Assembly (NCBI GenBank): GCA_020832305.1
Contig: JAFIEV010000067.1
Location: 1-64,000 of the forward strand
Origin: Cyclobacteriaceae bacterium
GTDB lineage: Bacteria > Bacteroidota > Bacteroidia > Cytophagales > Cyclobacteriaceae
Length of the DNA stretch: 64,000 nucleotides
Direction of reading: 5' to 3'
Shown here piece after piece: positions 46,136 through 55,566 of the stretch (positions are counted from its first letter, which is position 1; every line of letters starts with the position of its first letter). A program made the translations under genes and the position numbers. The notes under the pieces are model-generated. The model made no database searches. It was not told the DNA's origin and worked only from the letters and a program-made list of their open reading frames with translations.

Positions 46136-46188
46136 AATTTTGCCTTTTATATGATACCCGCTTCTAAAAAGAAATTGACGAAAGGCTG

Positions 46189-47208
46189 TCAGACTTTAAC
46201 AACTACTTTCCCAACTGTTTGTCCTGACTGAAACAATTGCAGTGCTTTATGCATTTTATCAAATTCAAACTCATGACCAACGTAAGGCTTATCGAGTTGC
46301 AGTGCATCCATTTCCTGCAAAAGTCTGTGCATTTTATCGTGGTTTTCGTACAACCAGATGAGATTAAACCCCATTACTGCCTTATTTTGCTCAATCATCT
46401 TCTGGGGATCGAGCAAGGGTCTTTTTATGTATTTAAGAAATAACCTGATATAATTAGGCCTTTTACCGGGTTGGGAATAGTGTGCAGAGCCGTAGGTTAC
46501 CAATCTTCCTTCAGGTGCCATATTCAGGTAACTATCCATCAGTATTTTCCCCCCTATACATTCCATTACTACATTGAGTGGGCGGTCTTTAAGTTCATTT
46601 TTCAATTCTTCCCTGAACTTATTGCTGCGGATCATCCCCTGATCATAGCCAACCTTTTTAAGTAATCCGAGTTTGGAAGAACTCCCCACTACCCCGATGG
46701 TGTAGGCGCCCAGTTTTTTGGCAATCCGGTTGGCATACAGACCTACGCCACCGGCAGCACTGTGGATTAACACTGTTTCACCTTTTTGTACCCTGGCCAG
46801 TTCGACCAATCCATAATAAGCGGTAAGTGCCTGTACCAGGTAGGCTGCGCCCTCTTCGAAATTCCATTCATCAGGAATTTTTATCAGGTATTTCTCCGAA
46901 ACCACCAGGTGACTTGTATATGCACCAAAGCGCGTCACACCCATCACTCTGTCACCAGGCTTAAAGTGTTTTACATCCTTTCCGGCAGATGCAACTATAC
47001 CTGAAAATTCAAGTCCTGGCACAAAACTTCCTTTAGGCGTTGCCGAATATAACCCGAAGATGGCAAAAATATCTGCAAAATTCAGACCTATGGCCTTTAC
47101 TTCTATTAAAGCCTGATGGCTCAGGGGTTCCGGCAGTTCGTCTTCAACTAATTTCAGGTTTTTCATTGACCCTGAACCCGGTAATATTTTCCATGACTTT
47201 CGATGCAT
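46189..47208 (-). CDS. MDR-superfamily quinone oxidoreductase-like protein (VAT-1 type)
   Basis: 339 residues from ATG 47208; the slightly longer frame uses TTG. GroES-like N-terminus (GLNFADIFAIFGLY, VPGLEFSGIV) and a Rossmann domain with VLIHSAAGGVGLYANRIAKK. No zinc-ligand Cys are seen, so it is a zinc-free NADPH enone or quinone reductase type. Single gene. Confidence 0.85.
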   Translation of the reverse strand: MHRKSWKILPGSGSMKNLKLVEDELPEPLSHQALIEVKAIGLNFADIFAIFGLYSATPKGSFVPGLEFSGIVASAGKDVKHFKPGDRVMGVTRFGAYTSHLVVSEKYLIKIPDEWNFEEGAAYLVQALTAYYGLVELARVQKGETVLIHSAAGGVGLYANRIAKKLGAYTIGVVGSSSKLGLLKKVGYDQGMIRSNKFREELKNELKDRPLNVVMECIGGKILMDSYLNMAPEGRLVTYGSAHYSQPGKRPNYIRLFLKYIKRPLLDPQKMIEQNKAVMGFNLIWLYENHDKMHRLLQEMDALQLDKPYVGHEFEFDKMHKALQLFQSGQTVGKVVVKV

Positions 47209-47427
47209 AATATCCAATTCTAAGATTGTGAAACCCCATTTTTTTCAAACACAATTACAATGATAATAAAATCAGCAACATTGGGGTTCATACATTTTAC
47301 TGAAAAATAATTTTATTATGAAGAAAAGTTCAAAAATATAATCAATTGATGCTCATACAAAATAAAAAATGTAAAAGTAAACAACGACTGTGGATAAACA
47401 TTACTTTCACTATTGTTCTTGTCTACA

Positions 47428-49542
47428 TTAAAGCTTAATCCTGCACATTATGCGGATATCTGTACGTGTGTTTCCTTCAATTCGATCAAGACCTGATCCA
47501 ATAAAATCCTGATCTGTAAATCTGGTACGGGCCCATTTGAGCCAAAAGCTATAGGTTGAATTCGCATGAAGACGGGTAGTAATATAATATCTTACCCCCC
47601 TTCGGTGAAAAGCAGGAACAGCGAAGAAATAGAGTACGTCCCTTTCATATACAAATTGACGGCTGTCGAAATCATCTGTATCAAATACAGCCATACGTGC
47701 AGCGATCATCCATTGCTTTTTTGCATATTCAACATCCTGGGCAATTAAAAATCCGCTGCTATAAGTAGTGTATTGTAAAAATCGACTCCAGCGAAACCGG
47801 GTATGCAGCCAAAGGCTTTCTGTAGCTGCCAGGCTTATATCACTTCGTGCCGATCTCGTATTAGCAGGCAGTGGAGAATACAATGGTGAATCAAAATCGA
47901 GCGGGATATTGCGCCACCGCTCCCGGGTCCGATATTGTAAACGCAGCCTGAAATTCTCACGCCAATCGTAATGTAAGACCAAAGAAGCATCATGACCATA
48001 GGATGGCGCATCAATTCTGTACCTTAACCATGGGAACCGAAAGTAATCAGACCAGGCTTTTATAGACAGGCCCCTCAAAGGCATATATTTTATACCCATA
48101 AAAATACCTTCTTCATTGCTATTGATTGCCGACTCTCCGAAGGCATTGCCATAAAAACTATTGTATAAAGGGCTGTAATTCCGATAAAGCATTGAAGCTT
48201 CTAAAGAGCGGCCAAGGTTGCCCAGCATACCTGCCAATATAGCCCTGCCACCTTGCGCATTGGCCGACCACTCACTAAAGTAGAGCATATCCCCTGCCCT
48301 GTAATTGATAAAAAAGCCATAATTAAATTGCTCTCTACCCTGAAAAGCAAATTGATTATATCTGCGACGTATCGGTGTGATTTCTTTATCAAATCGTGTT
48401 CCGACCCCCTGCAGTCCTAATACCAAATTACCATGCAAAAATGGTATGGCCGACAGACTAAACCCGGCTGATTGTTCTCTGAGGTTTTTTCTTCCTGCCA
48501 GTTCACCGGGGCTGCGGTGCAAACCGCTGCTTCTCAAATTACCTGTCAATAAACTTTCCCCGTCTGATTCTTCCACAATCGGACTGCTACTACGTCGCAA
48601 GGAAGAATAAAAAGTATGCAAAGACCATATTCCTTTTTCGAGGCTTGCAGAAAGGCCTCTGAAAGGCACATTCTCGTGCACAGAGGTATATGGTTTAAAG
48701 CCTGAGGGTGCCGGGCGCAAGGTTCTAACCGGTTCGTCGCCTTTGCCCATGCGAAACAAAGGGCCAAAAATAAGACCATGGCCTGATTGAAAGTTAAAAT
48801 CACCAATTATAAGGTTTTTTAAAATTCCCCTGTTTTCCAATCTGTAATGCCCTGAAATAAAATCTGGTCCGTACCAATGTTGGGCAGGATTCCAACGAAA
48901 GGGTTCCCCCGGATCTTTCTCCAGCGTAAATCCCAGACTGTAATCTCCCCGCTTTTGCATTCTGTAGCGCATAAAATAATGCCCCGGATCTCCTGCATAT
49001 CTGTTGCTTGAGCGCCCGCCTGCCAGGGTATCCGGCGCTGTAAAACCGCGGCGTCTTTCCAGGATCCGGCCATACCGCATCAGCCACTGATGTTGGGTAC
49101 TTTTATCAATTTTGGGTAAAATACCACGCGGTTTTTCTCGGTTTCTATCGAAACGGATAAATTCAGATAAAGCTTCAATAAATGGTCTGTCAAAACCTTC
49201 AATATATTCCAGCTCATAAATGCTATATAACCTGCCATAGCTGCGACGATAACGGAGCAGATTTGAGATTTGCCTTTCAGAAAGCATAAAAAGCTGTCTG
49301 AGCTCCTCGTATTTAGCTGTATTTATGTCTATAGGCTGCTGATATAATAACAAAAGGCTTTCGTATAAGTCTTCCAAGCCTTCCTCATCGACAGGTCCCG
49401 GGAACAGGTTGTTGAGAAGCTGCTCAATATCGTTATCAGGTGCATCTGCCATCCAAGACTGACCATGTAAGGGCTGATTCAAAAGGTAAACCATAATAAA
49501 TCCAACAGCCAGGGAGCAAAATATGGATTTCATGCATTTCAT
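47428..49542 (-). CDS. Helix-hairpin-helix plus outer-membrane beta-barrel protein
   Basis: 704 residues. Signal peptide (LAVGFIMVYLLNQPLHGQS). An HhH region like ComEA lies at about 70-130 (DINTAKYEELRQLFMLSE, IYELEYIEGFDRPFI). The remaining about 560 residues are alternating, aromatic-rich strands typical of an outer-membrane barrel. The type is conserved in Bacteroidota without a known role. It overlaps the PorV-like gene upstream in ATGA. Periplasmic HhH facing DNA or peptides is a guess. Confidence 0.8.
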   Translation of the reverse strand: MKCMKSIFCSLAVGFIMVYLLNQPLHGQSWMADAPDNDIEQLLNNLFPGPVDEEGLEDLYESLLLLYQQPIDINTAKYEELRQLFMLSERQISNLLRYRRSYGRLYSIYELEYIEGFDRPFIEALSEFIRFDRNREKPRGILPKIDKSTQHQWLMRYGRILERRRGFTAPDTLAGGRSSNRYAGDPGHYFMRYRMQKRGDYSLGFTLEKDPGEPFRWNPAQHWYGPDFISGHYRLENRGILKNLIIGDFNFQSGHGLIFGPLFRMGKGDEPVRTLRPAPSGFKPYTSVHENVPFRGLSASLEKGIWSLHTFYSSLRRSSSPIVEESDGESLLTGNLRSSGLHRSPGELAGRKNLREQSAGFSLSAIPFLHGNLVLGLQGVGTRFDKEITPIRRRYNQFAFQGREQFNYGFFINYRAGDMLYFSEWSANAQGGRAILAGMLGNLGRSLEASMLYRNYSPLYNSFYGNAFGESAINSNEEGIFMGIKYMPLRGLSIKAWSDYFRFPWLRYRIDAPSYGHDASLVLHYDWRENFRLRLQYRTRERWRNIPLDFDSPLYSPLPANTRSARSDISLAATESLWLHTRFRWSRFLQYTTYSSGFLIAQDVEYAKKQWMIAARMAVFDTDDFDSRQFVYERDVLYFFAVPAFHRRGVRYYITTRLHANSTYSFWLKWARTRFTDQDFIGSGLDRIEGNTRTDIRIMCRIKL

Positions 49543-50357
49543 TGGCCTTTAACAAAATTACATGAAACAGTAAATTCATGAATTTGACCCGGTATCCACC
49601 CCGCGCCGAAACCATAATCAAAGGCAAACTGACCAGCCCGAAACCCAATACCGAAAAATGGCATTCTCGGATAATGTTGTACACCGGTTCTGAGGATACA
49701 CAAACCCGAAAGACTGTATTCAAGTCCTGCACGCCATTGAACCGGTTGACTCAGGTCTTTAAAACCTTCGAATAAAAAAGACAAATTATCCTCGGGCTTC
49801 AGGGCAAAACCGGCTTTCATAACCACCGGCACCCTTTCGTCGGCATAATCCAGTAACCTGGCCTGGTTCAGGTTATAGATATGTGCAGCAAAACTAAGCC
49901 ATGGCAACATCTCGGCGATACCGCCAAATTCAAAAACAAGATTTCCCTGCTGACCAAAGCCTTCAGCCCTGATCTGATAATAGTTAACTTTAGCGCCCAG
50001 CTTAACAAAGCCGGCTTTATGAGCTATACCAAGGCCAATTTTATGTTCACTGTATAATTCATCTCCTATACGGTAGATATTTATGCCCAAACCAAATTCC
50101 TGCCAGGGCAGAACGGCAACCATATAGACTCCTGACAACTCAGGCAGATTATACCTGTATTTAGAGCCAATACCTGCGATTGGACCGGCTAAACCGTGGA
50201 TTCCCGCTACATTATTAATAATTGACCATTCATCCATCAATGTAACAGAAGCATTTGCCAAGCCTAATGACCTGCCTCCCAAATGCAAATCGGCACTTTG
50301 GGATAACAGCTCATGAGAAATTAAGGAAAATATTAGAAATACTGAAATTTTATGCAT
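49539..50357 (-). CDS. PorV/PorQ-like outer-membrane barrel protein
   Basis: 272 residues with a signal peptide (FLIFSLISHELLSQS). The N-terminal GGRSLGLANASVTLMDEW followed by a NN-x-AG element (IINNVAGIHGL) is the pattern of the PorV/PorQ/FadL-like family. The rest is barrel strands. Translationally coupled to the HhH-barrel protein. A link to type IX secretion is possible but not shown. Confidence 0.7.
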   Translation of the reverse strand: MHKISVFLIFSLISHELLSQSADLHLGGRSLGLANASVTLMDEWSIINNVAGIHGLAGPIAGIGSKYRYNLPELSGVYMVAVLPWQEFGLGINIYRIGDELYSEHKIGLGIAHKAGFVKLGAKVNYYQIRAEGFGQQGNLVFEFGGIAEMLPWLSFAAHIYNLNQARLLDYADERVPVVMKAGFALKPEDNLSFLFEGFKDLSQPVQWRAGLEYSLSGLCILRTGVQHYPRMPFFGIGFRAGQFAFDYGFGAGWIPGQIHEFTVSCNFVKGQ

Positions 50358-50696
50358 TGGTCGGAAAGTATAACGGTCGAAAATTACACCCCCTCATGCC
50401 AAATCACATCATAGAATAAAAATAAATTACATTTATAAAACAATCAATATAACATATGCAAATTCAGCAATTTTTAATAAAAATCTAATGTATTACAAAG
50501 TCCTGTCGAAAAATGAGTAGAAATAAAAAGACTTTATGTATGCAATATTTTTCTGCAGAGACTAAATAAACTTTATCTCCATCCCGGTTTAAAATTGAAG
50601 GCCGATTCATTGAACATTTTTGGTGAAAAAACACCAGCAATGGCAGAGATCTACGTCCTTGGCAGCAAAAAAATCCACTTCGAATTTACCCTTTTG
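50358..50696. other. Gene-free stretch
   Basis: About 340 A+T-rich bases between the PorV-like gene and the GH3 fusion, both on the minus strand. It should hold the promoter of the PorV-like operon. A plus-strand frame overlapping 50595-50798 shows no family pattern and is not called. Confidence 0.35.
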
Positions 50697-53594
50697 TCAA
50701 TGATCGGTTATGGCATCATAAATCAATTGCTGTATACCCGTTCTGACATTCATTTTATACAGTGTTGTATTCTCCCTTGTAGGATGAACCCGGTTTGAGA
50801 GGAAGATATAAACAAGATCATACTCAGGATCTACCCAGAAAAAGGTTCCTGTAAAACCAGAGTGACCAAAGCTTTTCTGACTGGCAGAAACGGCAGTATT
50901 GCCATTTTGGTGAGGTTTTTCCAGTGGCCGGTCATAGCCCAAGGCCCTGCGGTTGCCAATATCGCAAAACTGACAACGGGTAAACTCTCTGATGGTTTCA
51001 GCCTTTAAATAGCGTTTCCCTCCATAATAACCTTCATTGGCAACCATTTGAACCATCTTGGCCAGATCGATGGAGGTGCCAAACAAACCTGCGTGACCAG
51101 AGACCCCCCGAAGCATCGCGGCACCTTCATCATGTACTCTGCCATGAATTAATGTTTCCCTGAAAAGACCATCATACTCCGTGGGTACAATTCGATGTAA
51201 TGGAAAATGATCCAAAGGATTATATACCAATGTCGTTGCCCCCAAGGGATGGTAAAAATTATGATTGAGATAATCCTGAAAATCCATTCCTGTTATTTTT
51301 TCAACAACTCTGGGATATATGATGAAAGATAAATCTGAGTACAAGTATTTCTTTTCACCCAAAGGTGCTTTATCAATCTTGTTATAAATTTTATTGGCAT
51401 AGTTGCGATGAAGATAAAGGTTGTCAGTCACTTTTGTGTTAAACCGCCGGTTGGAATCGGCTTTAAAGGTGCGCCATTTGAATCTGCCATTCTTTCGTTT
51501 AGTATCTTTCCAAAAAGGAATCCATGACGTTAAGCCTGCCTGATGCGTAAGCATTTCCCTGAAGGTAATACCAGAACTGTTTATTTTTCTAAATTCCGGA
51601 AGGTATTGTCCCAGTTGCGCATCGAGATCAAAATGACCTTCTTCATATAATTTCATAAGCGCAGGTAAGGCCGTACTTACCTTTGTAATACTGGCGAGAT
51701 CATATATATCATTTTCTTTTACTTCCCTTGCCCCTTCGTATGTATGCCGACCAAAGGATTTGTAATACACTACTTTACCACTTCTGGCAACCAATATTTG
51801 ACAACCCGGTGTTGCCTTTGCTTCAATCGCCAGAAGAGCAAGGCTATCTATTTTTAAAAGCTTTTTCTGATCAATACCTACAGATGCAGGATGTCCAAAA
51901 GATAGTCGGTTAATTGGCGCTGAACGAATACCCATACCTGCTGAAAAGTGTCGGGAAACCGAAACCGGTAAGCTTCCTTCGACTTGAATGGCTCCAAAAA
52001 TAGCCTGTGCCGCTGTTGACTGTGTAATTTCTGTTTCCTGATAAGCGATAAGCAATCCGGCCGATTGTTCAATGCCTGACAATAGCCCCAGGGCATAGGG
52101 GTTTCCAAACAGTGAAATGATGCTTCTGCCTGAGCCGGCGAGCTGACTTATAAAAACCTGATTGCCGGCACTTATCCCAAAATTTCCTGATGGGTAAAGA
52201 CCCATTTGGTGGATCCCACAGATAATAATATCATACGCCATTAATTTTTGCCACAATTCAGCTAAGTGAGCATCACTTGCATCTTTTGGCAGCACATAGG
52301 CAGGCATTTCGACATAACGGTTTAAAAACTTTTGAAAATATGTTGGCTCATTTACGCCAACACTAACAGAGGCTATTTTAATTTTTTCCAGCTCTTTTAT
52401 AGGAAGCGCATTTTCATTTTTAAGTAAAGTAAGGGAAGACGCTGCCATTTTCTCCAACAGATGAACGTCCTCCGAAGGATTAAGGTCATTGACAAGACCC
52501 TGAACATCAATATGCGGTTTGTAGTAAAGTCCAAAATCATATTTCACCCCCAAAATCCGTCTACACCGGGCATTGATCATTTCTTCAGTCAACCTCCCCG
52601 ATTGTATAGCCTCTGAAACAGCGGATATGGCATTCTCAACATCTTCTGAAAAAAGCAGTACATCATTACCTGCTTCAATAGCCCTGATTTCAATTTCTCC
52701 GGATGGAAAATCCCTTGTAACACCTTTCATATTGAGTGCGTCGGTGAAAACCAAACCATTAAATCCCATTTGCTCTTTCAGCAATCCTTGTACGGCTTGC
52801 CTGGAGAGAGAAACCGGAACTCCACTATCGTCAATGGAAGGAATATCTAGGTGGGCTGTCATTATACCCTGAACACCCTGCTGAATAAGCTTTGTAAAGG
52901 GCAATAATTCAACCGTCTCCAATCTTTGTCTGTCATGGGCCAAAGATGGTAGGTCAAGGTGGGAATCAAGGTGGGTATCACCATGACCTGGAAAGTGTTT
53001 AGCCACCGCCATAAGGCCATGATCCTGCATTCCTTTCATAAAAAGAACCGATTTTCGGGACACTTCTTCAGGCAATTCACCAAAGGACCTGAAACTGATG
53101 ACAGGATTATCTGGGTTGACATTTACATCGGCTACCGGCGCAAAATTGATATGAACACCTATTCGACGGCATTGCCGGGCTATAGATTTACCAGCATCAT
53201 AAATTAAATTTTCGTCTTTCATGGCGCCCATGGTGATATGGTATGGAAAGCGCTGTACAGAATCGAGCCGCATATTTAAACCCCATTCTGCATCCATGGC
53301 AATCAATAGTGGCACCCTTCCAAGGTTCTGTAATTCATTTGTGCGTTGTGCCTGCTGCACCGGTTTTCCTTTAAAAAAAATAAGTCCTCCAATTCCAAAA
53401 TCCCCAACCAGTTTTTTAAGTTGTTCCTGGTTCTGCACATCACTGCCAGAATAAGCCGCTACCATAAATAATTGCGCTATCCGTTGCTTTGGGCTTAAAT
53501 TGGTATAAACCGAATCAACCCATTTATCTTTTTGCGCCGATGCCCCTATAGAAATTATCAGCACAAAAAACAGTGTGGCAAAAAAAACTTTCAT
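50697..53594 (-). CDS. GH3 N-acetylglucosaminidase/serine beta-lactamase-like fusion
   Basis: 965 residues with a signal peptide (LIISIGASAQ). GH3 (NagZ-type) domain at about 30-370 with KHFPGHGDTHLDSH at 199-212 (NagZ His/Asp loop) and nucleophile D285 (FTDALNMKG). A GH3 C-terminal-like domain follows at about 390-570. A class C beta-lactamase/PBP-type serine hydrolase domain at about 590-950 has S635-I-T-K638, a YSD motif (KYLYSDLSF) and HSG (SFGHSGFTGTF). This fusion is known in Bacteroidota as a periplasmic peptidoglycan-acting protein. Muropeptide trimming and esterase or peptidase action are inferred. Confidence 0.9.
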   Translation of the reverse strand: MKVFFATLFFVLIISIGASAQKDKWVDSVYTNLSPKQRIAQLFMVAAYSGSDVQNQEQLKKLVGDFGIGGLIFFKGKPVQQAQRTNELQNLGRVPLLIAMDAEWGLNMRLDSVQRFPYHITMGAMKDENLIYDAGKSIARQCRRIGVHINFAPVADVNVNPDNPVISFRSFGELPEEVSRKSVLFMKGMQDHGLMAVAKHFPGHGDTHLDSHLDLPSLAHDRQRLETVELLPFTKLIQQGVQGIMTAHLDIPSIDDSGVPVSLSRQAVQGLLKEQMGFNGLVFTDALNMKGVTRDFPSGEIEIRAIEAGNDVLLFSEDVENAISAVSEAIQSGRLTEEMINARCRRILGVKYDFGLYYKPHIDVQGLVNDLNPSEDVHLLEKMAASSLTLLKNENALPIKELEKIKIASVSVGVNEPTYFQKFLNRYVEMPAYVLPKDASDAHLAELWQKLMAYDIIICGIHQMGLYPSGNFGISAGNQVFISQLAGSGRSIISLFGNPYALGLLSGIEQSAGLLIAYQETEITQSTAAQAIFGAIQVEGSLPVSVSRHFSAGMGIRSAPINRLSFGHPASVGIDQKKLLKIDSLALLAIEAKATPGCQILVARSGKVVYYKSFGRHTYEGAREVKENDIYDLASITKVSTALPALMKLYEEGHFDLDAQLGQYLPEFRKINSSGITFREMLTHQAGLTSWIPFWKDTKRKNGRFKWRTFKADSNRRFNTKVTDNLYLHRNYANKIYNKIDKAPLGEKKYLYSDLSFIIYPRVVEKITGMDFQDYLNHNFYHPLGATTLVYNPLDHFPLHRIVPTEYDGLFRETLIHGRVHDEGAAMLRGVSGHAGLFGTSIDLAKMVQMVANEGYYGGKRYLKAETIREFTRCQFCDIGNRRALGYDRPLEKPHQNGNTAVSASQKSFGHSGFTGTFFWVDPEYDLVYIFLSNRVHPTRENTTLYKMNVRTGIQQLIYDAITDH

Positions 53595-53682
53595 GAAAAT
53601 TAAAATTTAACTATACCAGCATTGAAAATAATTGAGCCCCCAATATAATTCAAAGATGAATAGATGACCTATACTTAAGTGA

Positions 53683-55419
53683 TTATTCCTTCAACCAACG
53701 ATAGCGCCTGGTTTTATCCCCTTCCTGAATGGAAATGATATACATACCTGTAATTAGACTTGAAACATCTGCACTCAAATGCTCAGGAGAAAGTTGTATA
53801 TTCTGTAGTGGTTTTCCACTAACATCAAAAATGGTAATGAGGGCATTGGAAGGTATATTTCTGAAAAACAGAACATCCTTTCCCGGGTTAGGGAAAATTA
53901 AAAAACCGGGTTCTGATAAAGATTCTAAAGAAGTAATTACGGGTCGCAGCTCCTCTATGCTAATGTTATAAATTTCAAAATTAAGATCAGATTGACCCAA
54001 ATCAAATACCAGTCTTGCGCTGGGATCGCTATTATTGTTCATGAGAAAGCTGATGTTATGCACCGGTTCCAGGACGGGCATATCTATCCATTGAAATCCA
54101 CTGTAGGATGTCCAGGGTGCGCTGGCCCTGCCTGCATAAAAAGTTGCGCCCCGCGGTTCTGCCGAACGGGTGGTAAATCTTACCCGGTACATTTGGTCTT
54201 TGACCAGCGGAATATTTCCCCTTACCAGTTGTATATGCCATGCTTCTGATCCGGTTGAATTAATATTAACTTGCAGGCGCCCCTGATTTCGGCTTATGTT
54301 AGCCTGAGCGCCTCCCTGGGTTTGGATGTTCCAGCCATCGAGGTTCTGAGTAAAATCACTTTGATAAAGGAGAATGGCATTTACAGGTAAAGGTTCTGCC
54401 ATAGGGTCAACCAATAAAGCATCTATTAAATCCTGATAAAAAGATTTGTTTTGTGGATTGTATATACCAAAGCCAGCACTGAATTCCCAATAAGCCCAAC
54501 TAAAGTTCATTTCTTCAAACCATCGTGCCAGAAAATTGGTCCATTTAACCCTTGATTCCATATCTGCTTTGGAATAAGCGCCAAACTCACCAACATTTAC
54601 CGGCACATCGTGCTCTTCGGAGAAAGCCAGGGTAGTTCTGAATTCATCGATAATATTTTGCCTTTCTGCCTCGGTATCCAACCAGCGGGTACCCAGCCAT
54701 TCATTAGAACCATCACCAACCCACTCGGCGCCCTGATGCGTAAAATTAAATGGATTGTAATAATGTACAGAAAGAATGATGTTTTCATCATCAGGCAAAC
54801 GAATATGGGGTACGCCAGCCAGCCCGCCAAATAAAGCTGTACCCATAAGCACTACCCGATCGGGATTCGTCTTGCGAATATTGAGGAGCGCTTCTTCAAA
54901 ATATTCATTCCACAACTCCGGAGTGAGATTATCGTGTGGTTCATTGAGTACTTCAAAAAGCAAACTGTCTGAATAATCTTTAAAATAATCTGCAATTTGT
55001 TCCCACTGTGATAAAAAGCGACTTTTATGCAATTCCGGCACTGCAAATAGTGCATCGTGATGATGCATATTTACAATGATTTGCAGCTTATTTTTCAGTG
55101 CTTCATCCACCACAAATTTAATGCGCTCCAAAAAAACGGGATTTATGGTATATGGTTCATTCCACATCGTGCGATCCTCAGTATCCCATCTCACAGGGAG
55201 ACGTACATGTTGAAAACCCAAACCCGCAATAATTTCAAAATACTCAGGTTGCCAGGGATTTCCCCATGCTGTTTCGGTTGGCGCTTCAAAAGCATTACCC
55301 ATATTTATACCCTGTCCCAACCGTTCATTTATATTAAATGCATTGTTTCGATCCTGAGTTTTTCCATTAACGCTCAACAAAATGAAAAGAATGCAAAAAA
55401 AGCCAAGATATTTAAACAT
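53683..55419 (-). CDS. Secreted GH5 glycanase with binding domain and T9SS sorting signal
   Basis: 578 residues from ATG 55419, which gives a normal signal peptide (GFFCILFILLSVNGKTQ). GH5 catalytic domain at about 30-330 with acid/base E160 (FEVLNEPHD) and nucleophile E278 (NVGEFGAYS). A carbohydrate-binding-like beta-sandwich follows at about 345-490 (SDFTQNLDGWNIQTQGG). The C-terminus is a type A T9SS domain (FLIFPNPGKDVLFF, ITGMYIISI). It should be exported and cell-surface bound or released, cutting a beta-glucan or mannan. Confidence 0.92.
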   Translation of the reverse strand: MFKYLGFFCILFILLSVNGKTQDRNNAFNINERLGQGINMGNAFEAPTETAWGNPWQPEYFEIIAGLGFQHVRLPVRWDTEDRTMWNEPYTINPVFLERIKFVVDEALKNKLQIIVNMHHHDALFAVPELHKSRFLSQWEQIADYFKDYSDSLLFEVLNEPHDNLTPELWNEYFEEALLNIRKTNPDRVVLMGTALFGGLAGVPHIRLPDDENIILSVHYYNPFNFTHQGAEWVGDGSNEWLGTRWLDTEAERQNIIDEFRTTLAFSEEHDVPVNVGEFGAYSKADMESRVKWTNFLARWFEEMNFSWAYWEFSAGFGIYNPQNKSFYQDLIDALLVDPMAEPLPVNAILLYQSDFTQNLDGWNIQTQGGAQANISRNQGRLQVNINSTGSEAWHIQLVRGNIPLVKDQMYRVRFTTRSAEPRGATFYAGRASAPWTSYSGFQWIDMPVLEPVHNISFLMNNNSDPSARLVFDLGQSDLNFEIYNISIEELRPVITSLESLSEPGFLIFPNPGKDVLFFRNIPSNALITIFDVSGKPLQNIQLSPEHLSADVSSLITGMYIISIQEGDKTRRYRWLKE

Positions 55420-55566
55420 ATATAAGGTGTTTAATGTACACTTTAAAATTACAAAAAAAAAGATTAAAACATACATCACCATGTAATATTTTATTTAAAG
55501 TGTTAAACATTAAAATATATAAATGATATTGCATTTTAAAAGGTGGCGATTGCCTTTACTTTGTAT

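Noticed and set aside
54056-55425. Several plus- and minus-strand frames within the GH5 gene
   Set aside because: All lie inside a conserved GH5 coding sequence and lack protein-like patterns.
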